From the NCBI GenBank assembly GCA_020544305.1, contig CP058667.1, positions 1,860,001 through 1,924,000 of the forward strand: a DNA stretch of 64,000 nt. The letters run 5' to 3'. Shown one piece after another: positions 20,155 to 29,528 of this stretch. The notes beneath the pieces are model-generated. The model saw only the letters and a list, made by a program, of their open reading frames with translations. It was not told where the DNA came from and made no database searches. This DNA is from Staphylococcus taiwanensis (GTDB lineage: Bacteria > Bacillota > Bacilli > Staphylococcales > Staphylococcaceae). Each line of letters begins with the position of its first letter. The first letter of the stretch is position 1. Both the position numbers and the translations under genes were made by a program.

Positions 20155-20973
20155 TTATGGGAATTTAGGGAATTGATCGAAGTCTGGATCACGTTTTTCT
20201 TTAAACGCGTCACGACCTTCTTTTGCTTCATCAGTTGTGTAGTACAATAATGTAGCGTCTCCAGCCATTTGTTGTAAACCAGCTAAACCGTCTGTATCAG
20301 CATTCATTGCAGCTTTTAAGAAACGTAAAGCAGTTGGAGAATGTTTCATAATGTCTTTACACCATTGAACTGTTTCATCTTCTACTTGGTCTAAAGGTAC
20401 AACTGTATTAACTAAGCCCATATCTAAAGCTTCTTGTGCATTATATTGGCGACATAAGTACCAAATTTCACGCGCTTTTTTATGGCCAACGATTCTTGCT
20501 AAGTAACCAGAACCGTAACCAGCATCAAATGAACCTACTTTAGGACCTGTTTGTCCGAAAATTGCATTATCAGCAGCAATTGTTAAGTCACAAACGACGT
20601 TTAATACGTTACCACCACCGATGGCATAACCTCTTACCATAGCGATAACCGGTTTAGGAATGACACGGATTAAACGTTGTAAATCTAATACATTTAAACG
20701 AGGGATTTGGTCTTCACCTACATAACCACCATGTCCACGTTTTTTTTGATCTCCGCCTGAACAAAATGCTTTGTCTCCTTCACCAGTTAAGATAATTACA
20801 GAGATGTTTTGATCATCACGTGCACGACTGAAAGCATCAATCATTTCAGCCACTGTTTTAGGTGTAAATGCATTACGTACCTCAGGGCGATTAATTGTTA
20901 CTTTTGCGATTCCTTCATAGAATTCATATTTAATTTCATCATATTCTCTAAGTGTTTCCCACTGTCTAGTCAT
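20155..20973 (-). CDS. menB: 1,4-dihydroxy-2-naphthoyl-CoA synthase
   Basis: The 272-aa crotonase-family enzyme closes the second ring of menaquinone by Dieckmann condensation of o-succinylbenzoyl-CoA. Family segments seen include [22 protein letters not shown] and [16 protein letters not shown], with the active-site Asp and Tyr. The start is preceded by AGGAGG. It overlaps menH by 8 bases and is the last gene of menF-menD-menH-menB, working in the cytosol to feed MenA. Confidence 0.97.
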   Translation of the reverse strand: MTRQWETLREYDEIKYEFYEGIAKVTINRPEVRNAFTPKTVAEMIDAFSRARDDQNISVIILTGEGDKAFCSGGDQKKRGHGGYVGEDQIPRLNVLDLQRLIRVIPKPVIAMVRGYAIGGGNVLNVVCDLTIAADNAIFGQTGPKVGSFDAGYGSGYLARIVGHKKAREIWYLCRQYNAQEALDMGLVNTVVPLDQVEDETVQWCKDIMKHSPTALRFLKAAMNADTDGLAGLQQMAGDATLLYYTTDEAKEGRDAFKEKRDPDFDQFPKFP

Positions 20974-21769
20974 TTTGCTCCTCCTTTAAAAAACCTATTA
21001 CTATTGTATCAAATTCCGCTTCATCTTCCACGTGAATTGTATGTCCAACTTCCGGAAAACGATGTACATGACTATTTTTTATATTTTCTTTCATAGCTTG
21101 TCCAGTGTTAACAAATTTTTTATCTAATTCTCCCACTAGAATAAGACATGGTATGTCAATGGTTTTAATTTCATCCCATAAATTTGGCATATGTCCTGTA
21201 CCATAGTCACGTAAGGCTTTTGCTAATGTATTAGGATTTTGTGACATACGCATGTCACGTATCGCTTTCTTCTTATCTTTATCTAAGTCATATTGGGTAT
21301 AAAATAAAGGCAATTTTTCCCAATCGTTAACAAAGATTTCTAAACCAGCAATATCTAATACCTTCGCTCGTGCAGCGTCTATTTGTTGGCGTTCTAATCT
21401 ATTATCTTCATCTTTAATGCCGGGAGAAGTACTTTCTAATATTAAGCTTGCTAATGGTTGTTTACCATATAGTGCATAATAAAGTGCAATCCTTCCACCC
21501 ATTGAATAACCTAATAAAGTCATTTGATAATCACTATATTGTTCAAGCACCATGTCTAATTGTTGTGCTAAAAATGGGAAATCCCAAACATTAGACATTG
21601 AAGTCTCATCTTTACCATGTCCTGGCAAATCAATAGTTAAGACATTAGTCTCTTTTGAAAAGGCATCAAGATGGCTATCATAAGTACGACTATCACTTAT
21701 GAAACCATGTAATAAAACTAATAATTGATTGGTTTCAGTAGATGATTTATGAAAATTATAATGTAACAT
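20966..21769 (-). CDS. menH: 2-succinyl-6-hydroxy-2,4-cyclohexadiene-1-carboxylate synthase
   Basis: This 267-aa alpha/beta hydrolase has the nucleophile elbow GYSMGG, an oxyanion loop HGFISDS and the catalytic His in VGHTIHVED. It eliminates pyruvate from SEPHCHC in menaquinone synthesis. Both ends overlap neighbours (14 bases with menD, 8 with menB), and the start has only a weak site, so translation is probably coupled to menD. Confidence 0.93.
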   Translation of the reverse strand: MLHYNFHKSSTETNQLLVLLHGFISDSRTYDSHLDAFSKETNVLTIDLPGHGKDETSMSNVWDFPFLAQQLDMVLEQYSDYQMTLLGYSMGGRIALYYALYGKQPLASLILESTSPGIKDEDNRLERQQIDAARAKVLDIAGLEIFVNDWEKLPLFYTQYDLDKDKKKAIRDMRMSQNPNTLAKALRDYGTGHMPNLWDEIKTIDIPCLILVGELDKKFVNTGQAMKENIKNSHVHRFPEVGHTIHVEDEAEFDTIVIGFLKEEQND

Positions 21770-23426
21770 TTAAAATACCACTCAATTTCTTATATAAAAT
21801 TTGATGTTGTGCTAAATTATCATCTCGATTGGTCATAATTTCATAGATATGTGAACTCATATGCGATAATTTTTCTTGAGCAAAATCAGTCACAGCATTG
21901 AAACGTTTAAATGTAAAATCATATAGTAACGCTGTATATTCAAAGTTTAAACCAGTAGGTGTACCAAATAAGCGCTCAAAATACGCATCTGCTGAAGATT
22001 TTTGAGGTAAATATGAAAAGATACCTCCGCCATCATTATTAAGCAATACAATATTCAAGTGAATATGGTTTAATTTCGCCATGAGTAACCCATTCATGTC
22101 ATGATAGAACGCTAAATCTCCAATTAATAATGTGATATTCTTGTGTACTGCCATACCAACTGCTGTTGATACCACACCATCAATGCCATTAGCACCACGA
22201 TTTGCATAAACTTCTACTTCACTATTAAATAATAGATTATCTATATCTCGTACAGGCATACTATTACTTACAAATATAGCATCATCTTTTGATAATTTTT
22301 CGATAAGTAAGTTAACATAAGCTGCCTCATCAGTTGCTTGCGACGTATGTTTGTCGATTAATTGACGTCCTTGTTTCTCTAATGTTTGCCAAGTTTCTAT
22401 CCAATTTTTTCTATCAATTGTACCCTCTTCAATTAAATTTCTAAAGAAGTCATTCGCTGAAATTTCATAAGAAATACTTGGCGGCGTCGGAAACACATCA
22501 ATTTTATCGTTATTTTGAACCAATATTTGGAAAGCAGTTGTGCGTTTAAGCCATTGATTCAATTTCTTGGAAATGACTGGTTTACCAACTCGAATAATAA
22601 AGTCTACGTCTAAGTCAAGACCAGCTCGATAATACAGATCATAGGTTGTGATTACATTAGGATGATTGTATTTACGCAACTGACTTAATGGATCTGCAAG
22701 TATTGGTAAATCATGTATAGTGGCATAAGTTAATATTTGGTCAACAGCTTGATGTTGCATGTCACCTACGATGATCAGACCTTTTTTTTCTTTTAAAATG
22801 CCACTAATATCTTGCACATTAATATTTTTTTGATAATGTGGTAACGTTTTATGATAAGACGTAAGCCAATCTACTTTTTCAAGGTCTGGCGTCAATGGTT
22901 CTCTAAACGGTAAATTAAAATGAATAGGTCCACGGTGTGGTCCATATAAATACTGACTTGCTATCTGCATTTGATAATAAATAGTGTCTGTCATTTGTTC
23001 ACTATCATCTGCAACTGGCATATCAAATTGATAATTAACGTAATTCTCAAACATATTAACCTGATTAATTGCTTGAGGTGCACCTACACTTCTAAGTTCA
23101 TGTGGTCGGTCACTCGTTAATACAATTAGTGGTATACGACTAATTTGGCTTTCCGCAATTGCAGGTGTATAGTTGGCTGCTGCAGTACCTGAAGTACATA
23201 AGATTGCTACTGGTCTTTCGCTTCCTTTTATTAAACCTAAAGCAAAAAAGGCAGCACTGCGTTCATCCGGATGAACCCATGTCTTAATATTAGGGTGTGC
23301 CTCAAAAGCAATCGCTAACGGCGTTGATCGCGATCCTGGACTAATCACGACTTCACGAACACCATATGCGTATAATTCGGAAGCAAATGTAAATACTTGT
23401 TTCGTTAAAGCTTCATTATGATTCAT
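21756..23426 (-). CDS. menD: 2-succinyl-5-enolpyruvyl-6-hydroxy-3-cyclohexene-1-carboxylate synthase
   Basis: This 556-aa ThDP-dependent enzyme joins isochorismate and 2-oxoglutarate. The N-terminal pyrimidine domain shows [16 protein letters not shown] and [14 protein letters not shown]. The C-terminal ThDP/Mg2+ motif is [13 protein letters not shown]...[12 protein letters not shown]. The start has GGAGTAGTG upstream, and the gene overlaps menF by 11 bases. Length matches the family. Confidence 0.97.
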   Translation of the reverse strand: MNHNEALTKQVFTFASELYAYGVREVVISPGSRSTPLAIAFEAHPNIKTWVHPDERSAAFFALGLIKGSERPVAILCTSGTAAANYTPAIAESQISRIPLIVLTSDRPHELRSVGAPQAINQVNMFENYVNYQFDMPVADDSEQMTDTIYYQMQIASQYLYGPHRGPIHFNLPFREPLTPDLEKVDWLTSYHKTLPHYQKNINVQDISGILKEKKGLIIVGDMQHQAVDQILTYATIHDLPILADPLSQLRKYNHPNVITTYDLYYRAGLDLDVDFIIRVGKPVISKKLNQWLKRTTAFQILVQNNDKIDVFPTPPSISYEISANDFFRNLIEEGTIDRKNWIETWQTLEKQGRQLIDKHTSQATDEAAYVNLLIEKLSKDDAIFVSNSMPVRDIDNLLFNSEVEVYANRGANGIDGVVSTAVGMAVHKNITLLIGDLAFYHDMNGLLMAKLNHIHLNIVLLNNDGGGIFSYLPQKSSADAYFERLFGTPTGLNFEYTALLYDFTFKRFNAVTDFAQEKLSHMSSHIYEIMTNRDDNLAQHQILYKKLSGILNVTL

Positions 23427-24783
23427 TATTATCCACTACTCCTAAAGCATTCATCATTGGTGAAAATTTAACTGCTGTTTCAGCTAATTCACTATCAGGG
23501 TCAGAATCTTTAACTATGCCACAACCTGCAAATAATGTGGTTTGATTCTGCTTAATTAACATTGAACGAATGGCCACTATAAATTCACAATCATCATTCA
23601 TATCGATATATCCCACCGGTGCACCATAAAGACCACGCGTTCCGAATTCATTTTCTTCAATAAAATTAACCGCTTCATCTTTAGGATACCCCCCTAACGC
23701 AGGTGTTGGATGCAAATGGTCAATTAATCCAATATAAGAATTACTAATTAAATTACCTTTAATTTGAGTATAAAGGTGATACATATGATCATTTTTCAAA
23801 ATATTAGGTGTCTCATTATATTCAATATCTTCAACGTACGGTTCTATATCATGTAAAATACTTCTAACGACGAAGTCATGTTCTCCTAAATTCTTTTTAT
23901 CTTGTAAAAATGCTTGAATGTTTTTTTCGTCTTCTTCGAGATTTTGTGAACGTTTGATAGTCCCTGCAACTGCCTTTGTTGATAAAACACCATTATCAAC
24001 TTTAAGTAATTGTTCTGGCGTTTGTGAGAAGAATACAGATTCATTTGACTCTAAGATAAATATATAACTATTTTTTTCATTTTTAAGTGCTCTATTAAGT
24101 ACGTACGGAATACTGATTGGTTTGTCGAATCTTATCAAACGACGTCTTGCGAGAACAATTTTTTTATTATCATCAAGTTGAGCGATAGCATCACTAACAA
24201 GTTCTTTCCATTCATCTTTATATATATCTTCCATTCGCTTAATATTACCTATCGTTTCAATATGTTCTGACATATCCACGTGTGTATCTTCAAAATAAGA
24301 AACAATTTTTTTCAATTCTTCCATATCAAATTTCAATCTTTCAACTGTATATGTGAGCAATGTTTGATTATTGATAGTGGAAATTAATACTTCCGGTACG
24401 ACAAAATGATTGATTCCAAACTCACGCCATTCATCATCTGATTTATGGCTTGAGAATTGGAAGCCACCAACAACTTTCAGATGATGTTTTTCTGTTTCGG
24501 GATGTATTAATTCAATATCATTCTTGAACTTTTCCCACTCACGAAAGATAGATTGTTTATTTTCAAAGTTATTTTTAACTCTTTGAATTGCATGATAGCC
24601 GAAAAATGAAGACGTGTTATCGTTCAAACGAAAATAAAAGCGGTCCCCAGCTTGATCATCTGTTAAATAAAACAACTCATCAGGTGAAAATACTTTATCT
24701 ATTTTTACTTCAACAGAAACCCAATTTTTATTACTTTCATAAATTGACTCAATTATATCGTCTTCTTTTAAGTTCGCAGCCAT
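23416..24783 (-). CDS. menF: Isochorismate synthase
   Basis: The 455-aa protein carries a chorismate-binding domain in its second half: [46 protein letters not shown] and the late IVAIRSM. It isomerises chorismate to isochorismate, the first step of menaquinone synthesis. The start ATG has only a weak GAAGTGA site. It is the first gene of the men operon and is divergent from menA. Confidence 0.95.
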   Translation of the reverse strand: MAANLKEDDIIESIYESNKNWVSVEVKIDKVFSPDELFYLTDDQAGDRFYFRLNDNTSSFFGYHAIQRVKNNFENKQSIFREWEKFKNDIELIHPETEKHHLKVVGGFQFSSHKSDDEWREFGINHFVVPEVLISTINNQTLLTYTVERLKFDMEELKKIVSYFEDTHVDMSEHIETIGNIKRMEDIYKDEWKELVSDAIAQLDDNKKIVLARRRLIRFDKPISIPYVLNRALKNEKNSYIFILESNESVFFSQTPEQLLKVDNGVLSTKAVAGTIKRSQNLEEDEKNIQAFLQDKKNLGEHDFVVRSILHDIEPYVEDIEYNETPNILKNDHMYHLYTQIKGNLISNSYIGLIDHLHPTPALGGYPKDEAVNFIEENEFGTRGLYGAPVGYIDMNDDCEFIVAIRSMLIKQNQTTLFAGCGIVKDSDPDSELAETAVKFSPMMNALGVVDNNES

Positions 24784-24892
24784 TCATTTCACTTCTTTCA
24801 TTATCTATTTTTACTCATTATAATATTGTATCATTTTTCGATATTTATAGTGGCATAATTGCTTAATCTTATAGGAGAATATTTCACGTAGA

Positions 24893-24921
24893 TTGACCTT
24901 TATTACCTATTCCTTTAAAAT
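24893..24921 (+). promoter_or_regulatory. Predicted sigma-A promoter of menA
   Basis: TTGACC and TAAAAT are separated by exactly 17 bases and lie about 45 bases before the menA start. Confidence 0.65.
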
Positions 24922-24962
24922 ACATATGTTAAAACTTTATATTATAAGAGGTAGATTAAATT

Positions 24963-25901
24963 ATGGCAGATCAATATCAACAATATTCTACTGTTAGAAA
25001 ATATTGGCACTTAATGCGACCTCATACACTAACTGCTGCAGTAGTACCTGTTTTAGTAGGTACGGCAACTGCTAAACTTTTTTTATTAGGCAGTCAAGAT
25101 AACATTAAATTCACATTATTTCTTGCAATGTTAATCGCTTGTTTACTCATTCAAGCGGCAACAAATATGTTTAATGAATACTACGACTTTAAAAAAGGTT
25201 TAGATGACCATACGTCCGTGGGTATCGGTGGTGCTATAGTTAGAAATGGTATGAGTCCTAAACTTGTCATGAATCTAGCAATTGCGTTTTATGTCATTGC
25301 TGCACTATTAGGCATTTTCTTAGCTGCGAATACGTCATTCTGGATTATTCCAGTAGGGATTGTGTGCATGGCAATTGGCTATTTATACACTGGTGGCCCT
25401 ATGCCTATTTCTTGGACACCGTTTGGAGAACTTTTTTCTGGTTTGTTTATGGGGATGATTATCATCTTACTTGCCTTTTTCATTCAAACAGGTAATTTAA
25501 ACAGTCTTGCTGTTTGGATAAGTATTCCTATTGTTATTACAATTGGTTTAATTAATATGGCAAACAACATTCGTGATCGTGTTAAAGATAAAGCTAGTGG
25601 CCGTAAAACATTACCTATTTTATTAGGTAAAAAAGCATCCATTACCTTTATGGCAGCGATGTACATCCTAGCATACGTTATCGTTATTTATATTGCTTTA
25701 TTTGTATCAGGTGGATCTCTATTCTATTTACTAGTATTATTTTCTTTCCCAATGCCTGTTAAAGCGATTCGTCGCTTCAAGAAAAACGATACACCTGCCA
25801 GTATGATGCCTGCAATGGCAGCAACAGGTAAAACAAATACGATATTTGGTATTCTATATGCATTAGGAATTTATATAAGTGCTATATTAGGCGGTATTTA
25901 A
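24963..25901 (+). CDS. menA: 1,4-dihydroxy-2-naphthoate polyprenyltransferase
   Basis: The 312-aa UbiA-family membrane prenyltransferase shows both Asp-rich motifs that bind Mg2+-diphosphate: NEYYDFKKGLDD (about residue 70) and NNIRDRVKDKASGRKT (about 200). It has about eight to nine transmembrane helices. It attaches the polyprenyl tail to DHNA, giving demethylmenaquinone in the membrane, and is divergent from the other men genes. Confidence 0.97.
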   Translation: MADQYQQYSTVRKYWHLMRPHTLTAAVVPVLVGTATAKLFLLGSQDNIKFTLFLAMLIACLLIQAATNMFNEYYDFKKGLDDHTSVGIGGAIVRNGMSPKLVMNLAIAFYVIAALLGIFLAANTSFWIIPVGIVCMAIGYLYTGGPMPISWTPFGELFSGLFMGMIIILLAFFIQTGNLNSLAVWISIPIVITIGLINMANNIRDRVKDKASGRKTLPILLGKKASITFMAAMYILAYVIVIYIALFVSGGSLFYLLVLFSFPMPVKAIRRFKKNDTPASMMPAMAATGKTNTIFGILYALGIYISAILGGI

Positions 25902-25913
25902 GTCGATAAACTG

Positions 25914-25943
25914 AGTCCAACAATGAATTGTTGGACTTTTATT
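25914..25943. terminator. Bidirectional terminator between menA and the GNAT gene
   Basis: AGTCCAACAAT pairs with ATTGTTGGACT across a short GA loop, followed by TTTTATTTT. Confidence 0.88.
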
Positions 25944-26496
25944 TTGGTTGATAAACCATATGTAAATAGTCATGTCCATATAAGTTGATATCCTCTACCC
26001 ATTCAAATCCTAATCGTTCGTACAATTTACGTGCTTTAGGATTATCATAATCACAACTCAAACTCCACTTTTTGTCAGGATAATGTTTTATAAGATACTC
26101 AAATAATTGTGTAGCAATGCCTTGCCCTCTAAACTTTGAAAATGTTGCTACTGTTTCAATATACCATTCATCATCTTTAGCTTCTTTAAGTGGTAACGGT
26201 GTATCGAACATCTTCATATCTTCCTCAAGTGGCAATTCTTTCCATGTTTCCTCTAACGCCATTTCCTTAGCACCATCGTATGCAATAATACAACCTGCAA
26301 CTTGATTATCTTGCTCATACACCCAAATATTATTGTAGTTCGTGCGATAATCAATATTAACAATACTTTCTTCAAGTGCTTGAATGACACGTTCTTTTGT
26401 GAATTCTTTGACTAAATCTAATTCCATATCTTGCCAAATAATATAACATAATTCAGCAATTTGTTTATTATCACTTGGTCGTGCTTTCCTTATCAT
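25939..26496 (-). CDS. GNAT family N-acetyltransferase
   Basis: The 185-aa GNAT protein has the acetyl-CoA loop as KFRGQGIATQLFEYL, then CDYDNPKARKLYERLGF near the C terminus. The N-terminal half is acidic. The start is supported by AAAGGAG. It is convergent with menA, with its last bases inside the shared terminator region. Substrate is unknown. Confidence 0.9.
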   Translation of the reverse strand: MIRKARPSDNKQIAELCYIIWQDMELDLVKEFTKERVIQALEESIVNIDYRTNYNNIWVYEQDNQVAGCIIAYDGAKEMALEETWKELPLEEDMKMFDTPLPLKEAKDDEWYIETVATFSKFRGQGIATQLFEYLIKHYPDKKWSLSCDYDNPKARKLYERLGFEWVEDINLYGHDYLHMVYQPK

Positions 26497-26681
26497 TATT
26501 TTTACTCCTTTCTTTTATGAATGCTTATCATCTTCATTATATGAAACTTCCTACTAATAATAAATTATTTACTAATTTATTGAGTTTATTAACTCTATTT
26601 ATTTGGGCTTTTCAAAGAATTTTCATTTGCTTTTTATTTCAAAATGCTTACAATGTGATTTTAAGGAGGCGCAATGCTGTT

Positions 26682-26900
26682 ATGAAGGTAAATAAAACAT
26701 TATATGTACTGTGTGCCATTTTCTTAGGTGGTGTTGGTATTCATAAATTCTATGCCGACAAAGTAATTCAAGGTGTGTTACATCTATTATTCTTTTGGAC
26801 GTTTATTCCAACTATTATTTCAATTATTCATGGGATATTAGTGATATTTAATACAAAAGCAGATAAAGATGGCTATATTATTATTCCTAGAAAAAATTAA
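26682..26900 (+). CDS. TM2 domain membrane protein
   Basis: This 72-aa protein has two hydrophobic helices joined by a short turn, with AIFLGGVGIHKFYADKVIQGV, the usual TM2-domain pattern. Function is unknown. I placed the start at ATG 26682. The longer frame from 26475 runs back across the GNAT start and has no site. A strong AAGGAGG at 26663-26669 sits 12 bases upstream and better fits a 3-codon mini-ORF (26674-26685) whose TGA overlaps this ATG. Confidence 0.8.
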   Translation: MKVNKTLYVLCAIFLGGVGIHKFYADKVIQGVLHLLFFWTFIPTIISIIHGILVIFNTKADKDGYIIIPRKN

Positions 26901-27019
26901 CAAATTCAAAGTTATTCGTTGATTCAGTAAATGCTACGATTTTCTAGTTTAATTTTTATCTTTAATTCTTTGAGAAATGGGTAAACTTCAAGAAATAGAA
27001 AATAAAGGAGCAAGTTATT

Positions 27020-27118
27020 ATGAACATTATTAAACGTGTAATTAGAATTGTTATAACTGGATATTTAGTAAAATGGATTCGAAATATGATTGAAGGAAAA
27101 TCAAAAGGTGGAAAATAA
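27020..27118 (+). CDS. 32-aa cationic amphipathic peptide
   Basis: An ATG with a good site (AAAGGAG, 9 bases upstream) opens a 32-codon frame: MNIIKRVIRIVITGYLVKWI, then RNMIEGKSKGGK. The first ~22 residues alternate Ile/Val with Lys/Arg and could form a membrane-active or peripheral helix; the tail is Lys/Gly-rich. Net charge is strongly positive. A hairpin terminator follows directly. I recognise no family. It could be a small membrane protein, a PSM-like or toxin peptide, or a conserved small staphylococcal protein of unknown role. Confidence 0.6.
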   Translation: MNIIKRVIRIVITGYLVKWIRNMIEGKSKGGK

Positions 27119-27126
27119 ATAGTATT

Positions 27127-27178
27127 TAAAAAGGACTGTTCGCTAACTTAATTTAAAGTAGTGAATAGTCCTTTTATA
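27127..27178. terminator. Terminator between the 32-aa peptide and the IDEAL gene
   Basis: AAAAGGACTGTTCGCT pairs imperfectly with AGTGAATAGTCCTTTT, with A- and T-runs outside; it could act in both directions. Confidence 0.75.
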
Positions 27179-27198
27179 ATGAGTTACTGGATCCTGAT

Positions 27199-27417
27199 TT
27201 ACTCATTTAAAAATGCCTCCAAATTTTTATATTCGTTCGTATAATTAATGAAATCATTTTCATTTTTATTAACCAATGCTTCATCAATTAATTCAACTAA
27301 TTGCTTCTTACGAGCCTGTCGAAGGGCCTCATCAATTATAAGCTCAACTCCAAGATCGTTAACTGTTGTTACAAAATCTTCTAGTGTCGTATGTTTGACG
27401 TTCGTGTTGTAATTCAT
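27199..27417 (-). CDS. IDEAL domain protein
   Basis: The 72-aa acidic protein contains the family signature itself, first as LIIDEALRQARKKQLVELI and then LIDEALVNKNENDF. IDEAL domains are small helical modules, found alone and at the C terminus of Bacillus ComK-related and other proteins; molecular function is not established. I chose ATG 27417; a GTG three codons upstream is too close to AAAGG. It is divergent from comK. Confidence 0.85.
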   Translation of the reverse strand: MNYNTNVKHTTLEDFVTTVNDLGVELIIDEALRQARKKQLVELIDEALVNKNENDFINYTNEYKNLEAFLNE

Positions 27418-27540
27418 TACAATCACTGCCTTTCTTTTCTTTTTGATATAGTGATAGTATATAAGTTTTTATTTTTTAAATCAATAGAATATTCTGACTT
27501 TTCTATAAAAATAAGTGTAATAGGTATTTTAAAGAATATC

Positions 27541-27568
27541 TTGACAACGTATAAACTTTTTATATAAT
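27541..27568 (+). promoter_or_regulatory. Predicted sigma-A promoter of comK
   Basis: TTGACA and TATAAT are separated by 16 bases; transcription would start about 27575. Confidence 0.7.
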
Positions 27569-27576
27569 AAATTTAT

Positions 27577-27611
27577 GTTATTAATAGATGGTAATCAAAG
27601 CTATTAATAAC
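27577..27611 (+). repeat. Perfect 11-bp inverted repeat in the comK leader
   Basis: GTTATTAATAG (27577-27587) and CTATTAATAAC (27601-27611) are exact reverse complements around a 13-base loop. It sits at the predicted 5' end of the mRNA and ends about 10 bases before the AAGGAGG site. No T-run follows, so it does not look like a terminator. Confidence 0.75.
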
Positions 27612-27634
27612 AATATATAAAAGGAGGTAATGAG

Positions 27635-28219
27635 ATGACCAACAATTCTCAAAACCAAAATACTGTATATATCATACGGAAAGGAGATATGGTAGTTAAA
27701 CCAGTCTTTGATGAATATGAACACACGAACGGTTCAGAAATCATGAAATACGACACTAGCGTTGAAAAGAATCCTTTCAAAACTCAAAAAATCATTGAGA
27801 GATCTTGCAAATTTTACGGTAACAACTACATTAGTAAAAAATCTGAAACCCAGCGCATTGCAAATATTACGAGCAAGCCCCCTATTCTGTTAACTCCTTT
27901 ATTCCCAACTTACTTTTTCCCAACACATTCCGATCGTTTAGAAGAAAATATTTGGATTAACATGCATTATGTGCACGAAATTAAACCACTGAAAAACCGA
28001 AAAAGTAAAATCATTTTTGCTAACCAGCAAACACTCACACTTAATGTTTCTTATCATAGCCTCTGGCATCAATATTCTAACTGTATTTTCTACTACTACA
28101 TGGTTGATAAACAATCCCGCATGAAATCGAATAACCCTGAAATGCCTATTGATTATGAAAAAACTACTTTAAATATATTTGAAGCACTTTCCCATTACTC
28201 ACTATTACAAGATAAATAG
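27635..28219 (+). CDS. comK: Competence transcription factor ComK
   Basis: The 194-aa protein aligns by eye with ComK over its length: YIIRKGDMVVKPVFDEYEH at the N terminus, CKFYGNNYISKKSETQ in the middle and LLTPLFPTYFFPTHSD, a conserved family stretch. ComK binds AT-rich boxes and activates DNA-uptake genes; in staphylococci it is normally silent and works with SigH. AAAAGGAGG precedes the ATG. Length is close to Bacillus ComK (192). Confidence 0.93.
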   Translation: MTNNSQNQNTVYIIRKGDMVVKPVFDEYEHTNGSEIMKYDTSVEKNPFKTQKIIERSCKFYGNNYISKKSETQRIANITSKPPILLTPLFPTYFFPTHSDRLEENIWINMHYVHEIKPLKNRKSKIIFANQQTLTLNVSYHSLWHQYSNCIFYYYMVDKQSRMKSNNPEMPIDYEKTTLNIFEALSHYSLLQDK

Positions 28220-28370
28220 TTTTATGTTTAATTTTAAAATATACGGAACGTTTATATTAATATAGTGTAAATATTCCGTATATTTTTTTAATATAATACC
28301 TTGCAAATTTTAAGTTTATTGATATAATAATATTTGTGCTGATTAGAGATAGCATCATAAATCAAATTAT

Positions 28371-28445
28371 TCCGCAGTAGCTCAGTGGTAGAGCTATCGG
28401 CTGTTAACCGATCGGTCGTAGGTTCGAATCCTACCTGCGGAGCCA
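28371..28445 (+). tRNA. tRNA-Asn (GTT)
   Basis: A full cloverleaf is visible: acceptor TCCGCAG / CTGCGGA, D-arm GCTCAGTGGTAGAGC, anticodon loop CTGTTAA, T-arm GGTTCGAATCC, and an encoded CCA end. Confidence 0.97.
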
Positions 28446-28448
28446 TAT

Positions 28449-28537
28449 GGAAACGTACTCAAGTTGGCTGAAGAGGCGCCCCTGCTAAGGGTGTAGGTCG
28501 CGAGAGCGGCGCGAGGGTTCGAATCCCTCCGTTTCCG
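28449..28537 (+). tRNA. tRNA-Ser (GCT)
   Basis: Acceptor GGAAACG / CGTTTCC, anticodon GCT in CTGCTAA, a long variable arm typical of Ser tRNA, and T-loop GTTCGAATC. The discriminator is G and the genome continues TCA, so CCA is not encoded. It lies 3 bases after tRNA-Asn, so the two are co-transcribed. Confidence 0.96.
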
Positions 28538-28542
28538 TCATT

Positions 28543-28572
28543 TAAACCACCGATATTCGGTGGTTTTTTTGT
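28543..28572 (+). terminator. Terminator of the tRNA pair
   Basis: AAACCACCGA / TCGGTGGTTT with a very short loop, followed by a T-run. Confidence 0.92.
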
Positions 28573-28812
28573 TTATTTTTATTATCGTCTATACTTCATT
28601 TACTAAGAACTTCTATCTTCTAATTTAATAAGCATACCTTCAATTTGAATTATATATATCATTACATATTAAAATTGTGTATAAAAAAGTAAATTGTCGT
28701 AAATTAATCTATTAAAACTAAATTGTATGTTACAAAATACACCTTTCTTAGAATATAATAGATATTAAGAATATTTTTATTCTTAATATATTATTTCGGA
28801 GGATTAATCAAC

Positions 28813-29478
28813 ATGACAGAACAACATTTCGAAAAAGAACATCATTCTAGCCAAAGTGAACCTTTAGCATCTATACAACAACTAGAGGAAAAATCCAAAA
28901 GTAAGAAAAAATGGCTTTGGGGATGTGGTGGTTGTGGTGGATGTCTAGTACTATTAATCATTATAATCATTGGTATTTCAGCTTGTACTGCTACATTTTC
29001 AGATACTTCAACCACTAATAAAGATAGTAATACTACTACAGAACAAAAAAATGATAACGACTCTAATAGCAAAAAAGATGATAACGCATCTACATCACAA
29101 ACTGATGATCAAAGTACTGTAACAACTAAAGAACAAACAGATGAATCAAAGTCTAATAATGATAAAGAGTCAACTAGAGAACAACAAGCTGCATTAAAAA
29201 AAGCTGAAACATACTCTAGTTTCATGCATATGTCTAAAAAAGGTATATATGATCAATTAACTTCAGAATACGGTGAAAAATTCCCGGCAAACGCTGCACA
29301 ATACGCTATCGATAACCTTAAAGCTGATTATAAGAAAAACGCATTAGAAAAAGCTAAAGACTATGCAAAAACTCAACATATGTCAACACAATCTATTTAT
29401 GAGCAATTAACTTCAGAATATGGTGAAAAATTCACGCAAGAAGAAGCACAATATGCTATCGATCATTTAAATAAATAA
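28813..29478 (+). CDS. Ltp family (host cell surface-exposed lipoprotein domain) membrane protein
   Basis: The 221-aa protein has a hydrophilic N terminus (1-33), a membrane helix (about 35-57) preceded by an unusual Gly/Cys run (WGCGGCGGC), and a possible lipobox ISAC ending at Cys58. An Asp/Ser/Thr/Lys linker (60-123) leads to two ~50-residue repeats (about 125-169 and 175-219) that share YxQLTSEYGEKF and AQYAID. These are PF07553-type Ltp repeats; in streptococcal prophages such lipoproteins block superinfection, but chromosomal staphylococcal members have no fixed role. The start has CGGAGG. Because 33 polar residues precede the helix, lipidation is doubtful; it may be a type II anchored protein. 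Confidence 0.82.
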   Translation: MTEQHFEKEHHSSQSEPLASIQQLEEKSKSKKKWLWGCGGCGGCLVLLIIIIIGISACTATFSDTSTTNKDSNTTTEQKNDNDSNSKKDDNASTSQTDDQSTVTTKEQTDESKSNNDKESTREQQAALKKAETYSSFMHMSKKGIYDQLTSEYGEKFPANAAQYAIDNLKADYKKNALEKAKDYAKTQHMSTQSIYEQLTSEYGEKFTQEEAQYAIDHLNK

Positions 29479-29484
29479 ACATTT

Positions 29485-29525
29485 TGCGGCTACTAAGGAA
29501 AATATCCTTAATAGCCGCTTATTTA
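29485..29525. terminator. Bidirectional terminator between the Ltp gene and lplA
   Basis: GCGGCTACTAAGGA pairs with TCCTTAATAGCCGC with one mismatch. Confidence 0.85.
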
Positions 29526-29528
29526 TTA

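Noticed and set aside
26475..26681. N-terminal extension of the TM2 protein
   Set aside because: It overlaps the GNAT start region, has no ribosome site and reads as AT-rich filler; the start at 26682 fits TM2 proteins.
28371..29478. Genomic island or prophage at the tRNA-Asn/tRNA-Ser pair
   Set aside because: No integrase, no repeat of a tRNA 3' end and no other phage-type genes nearby.
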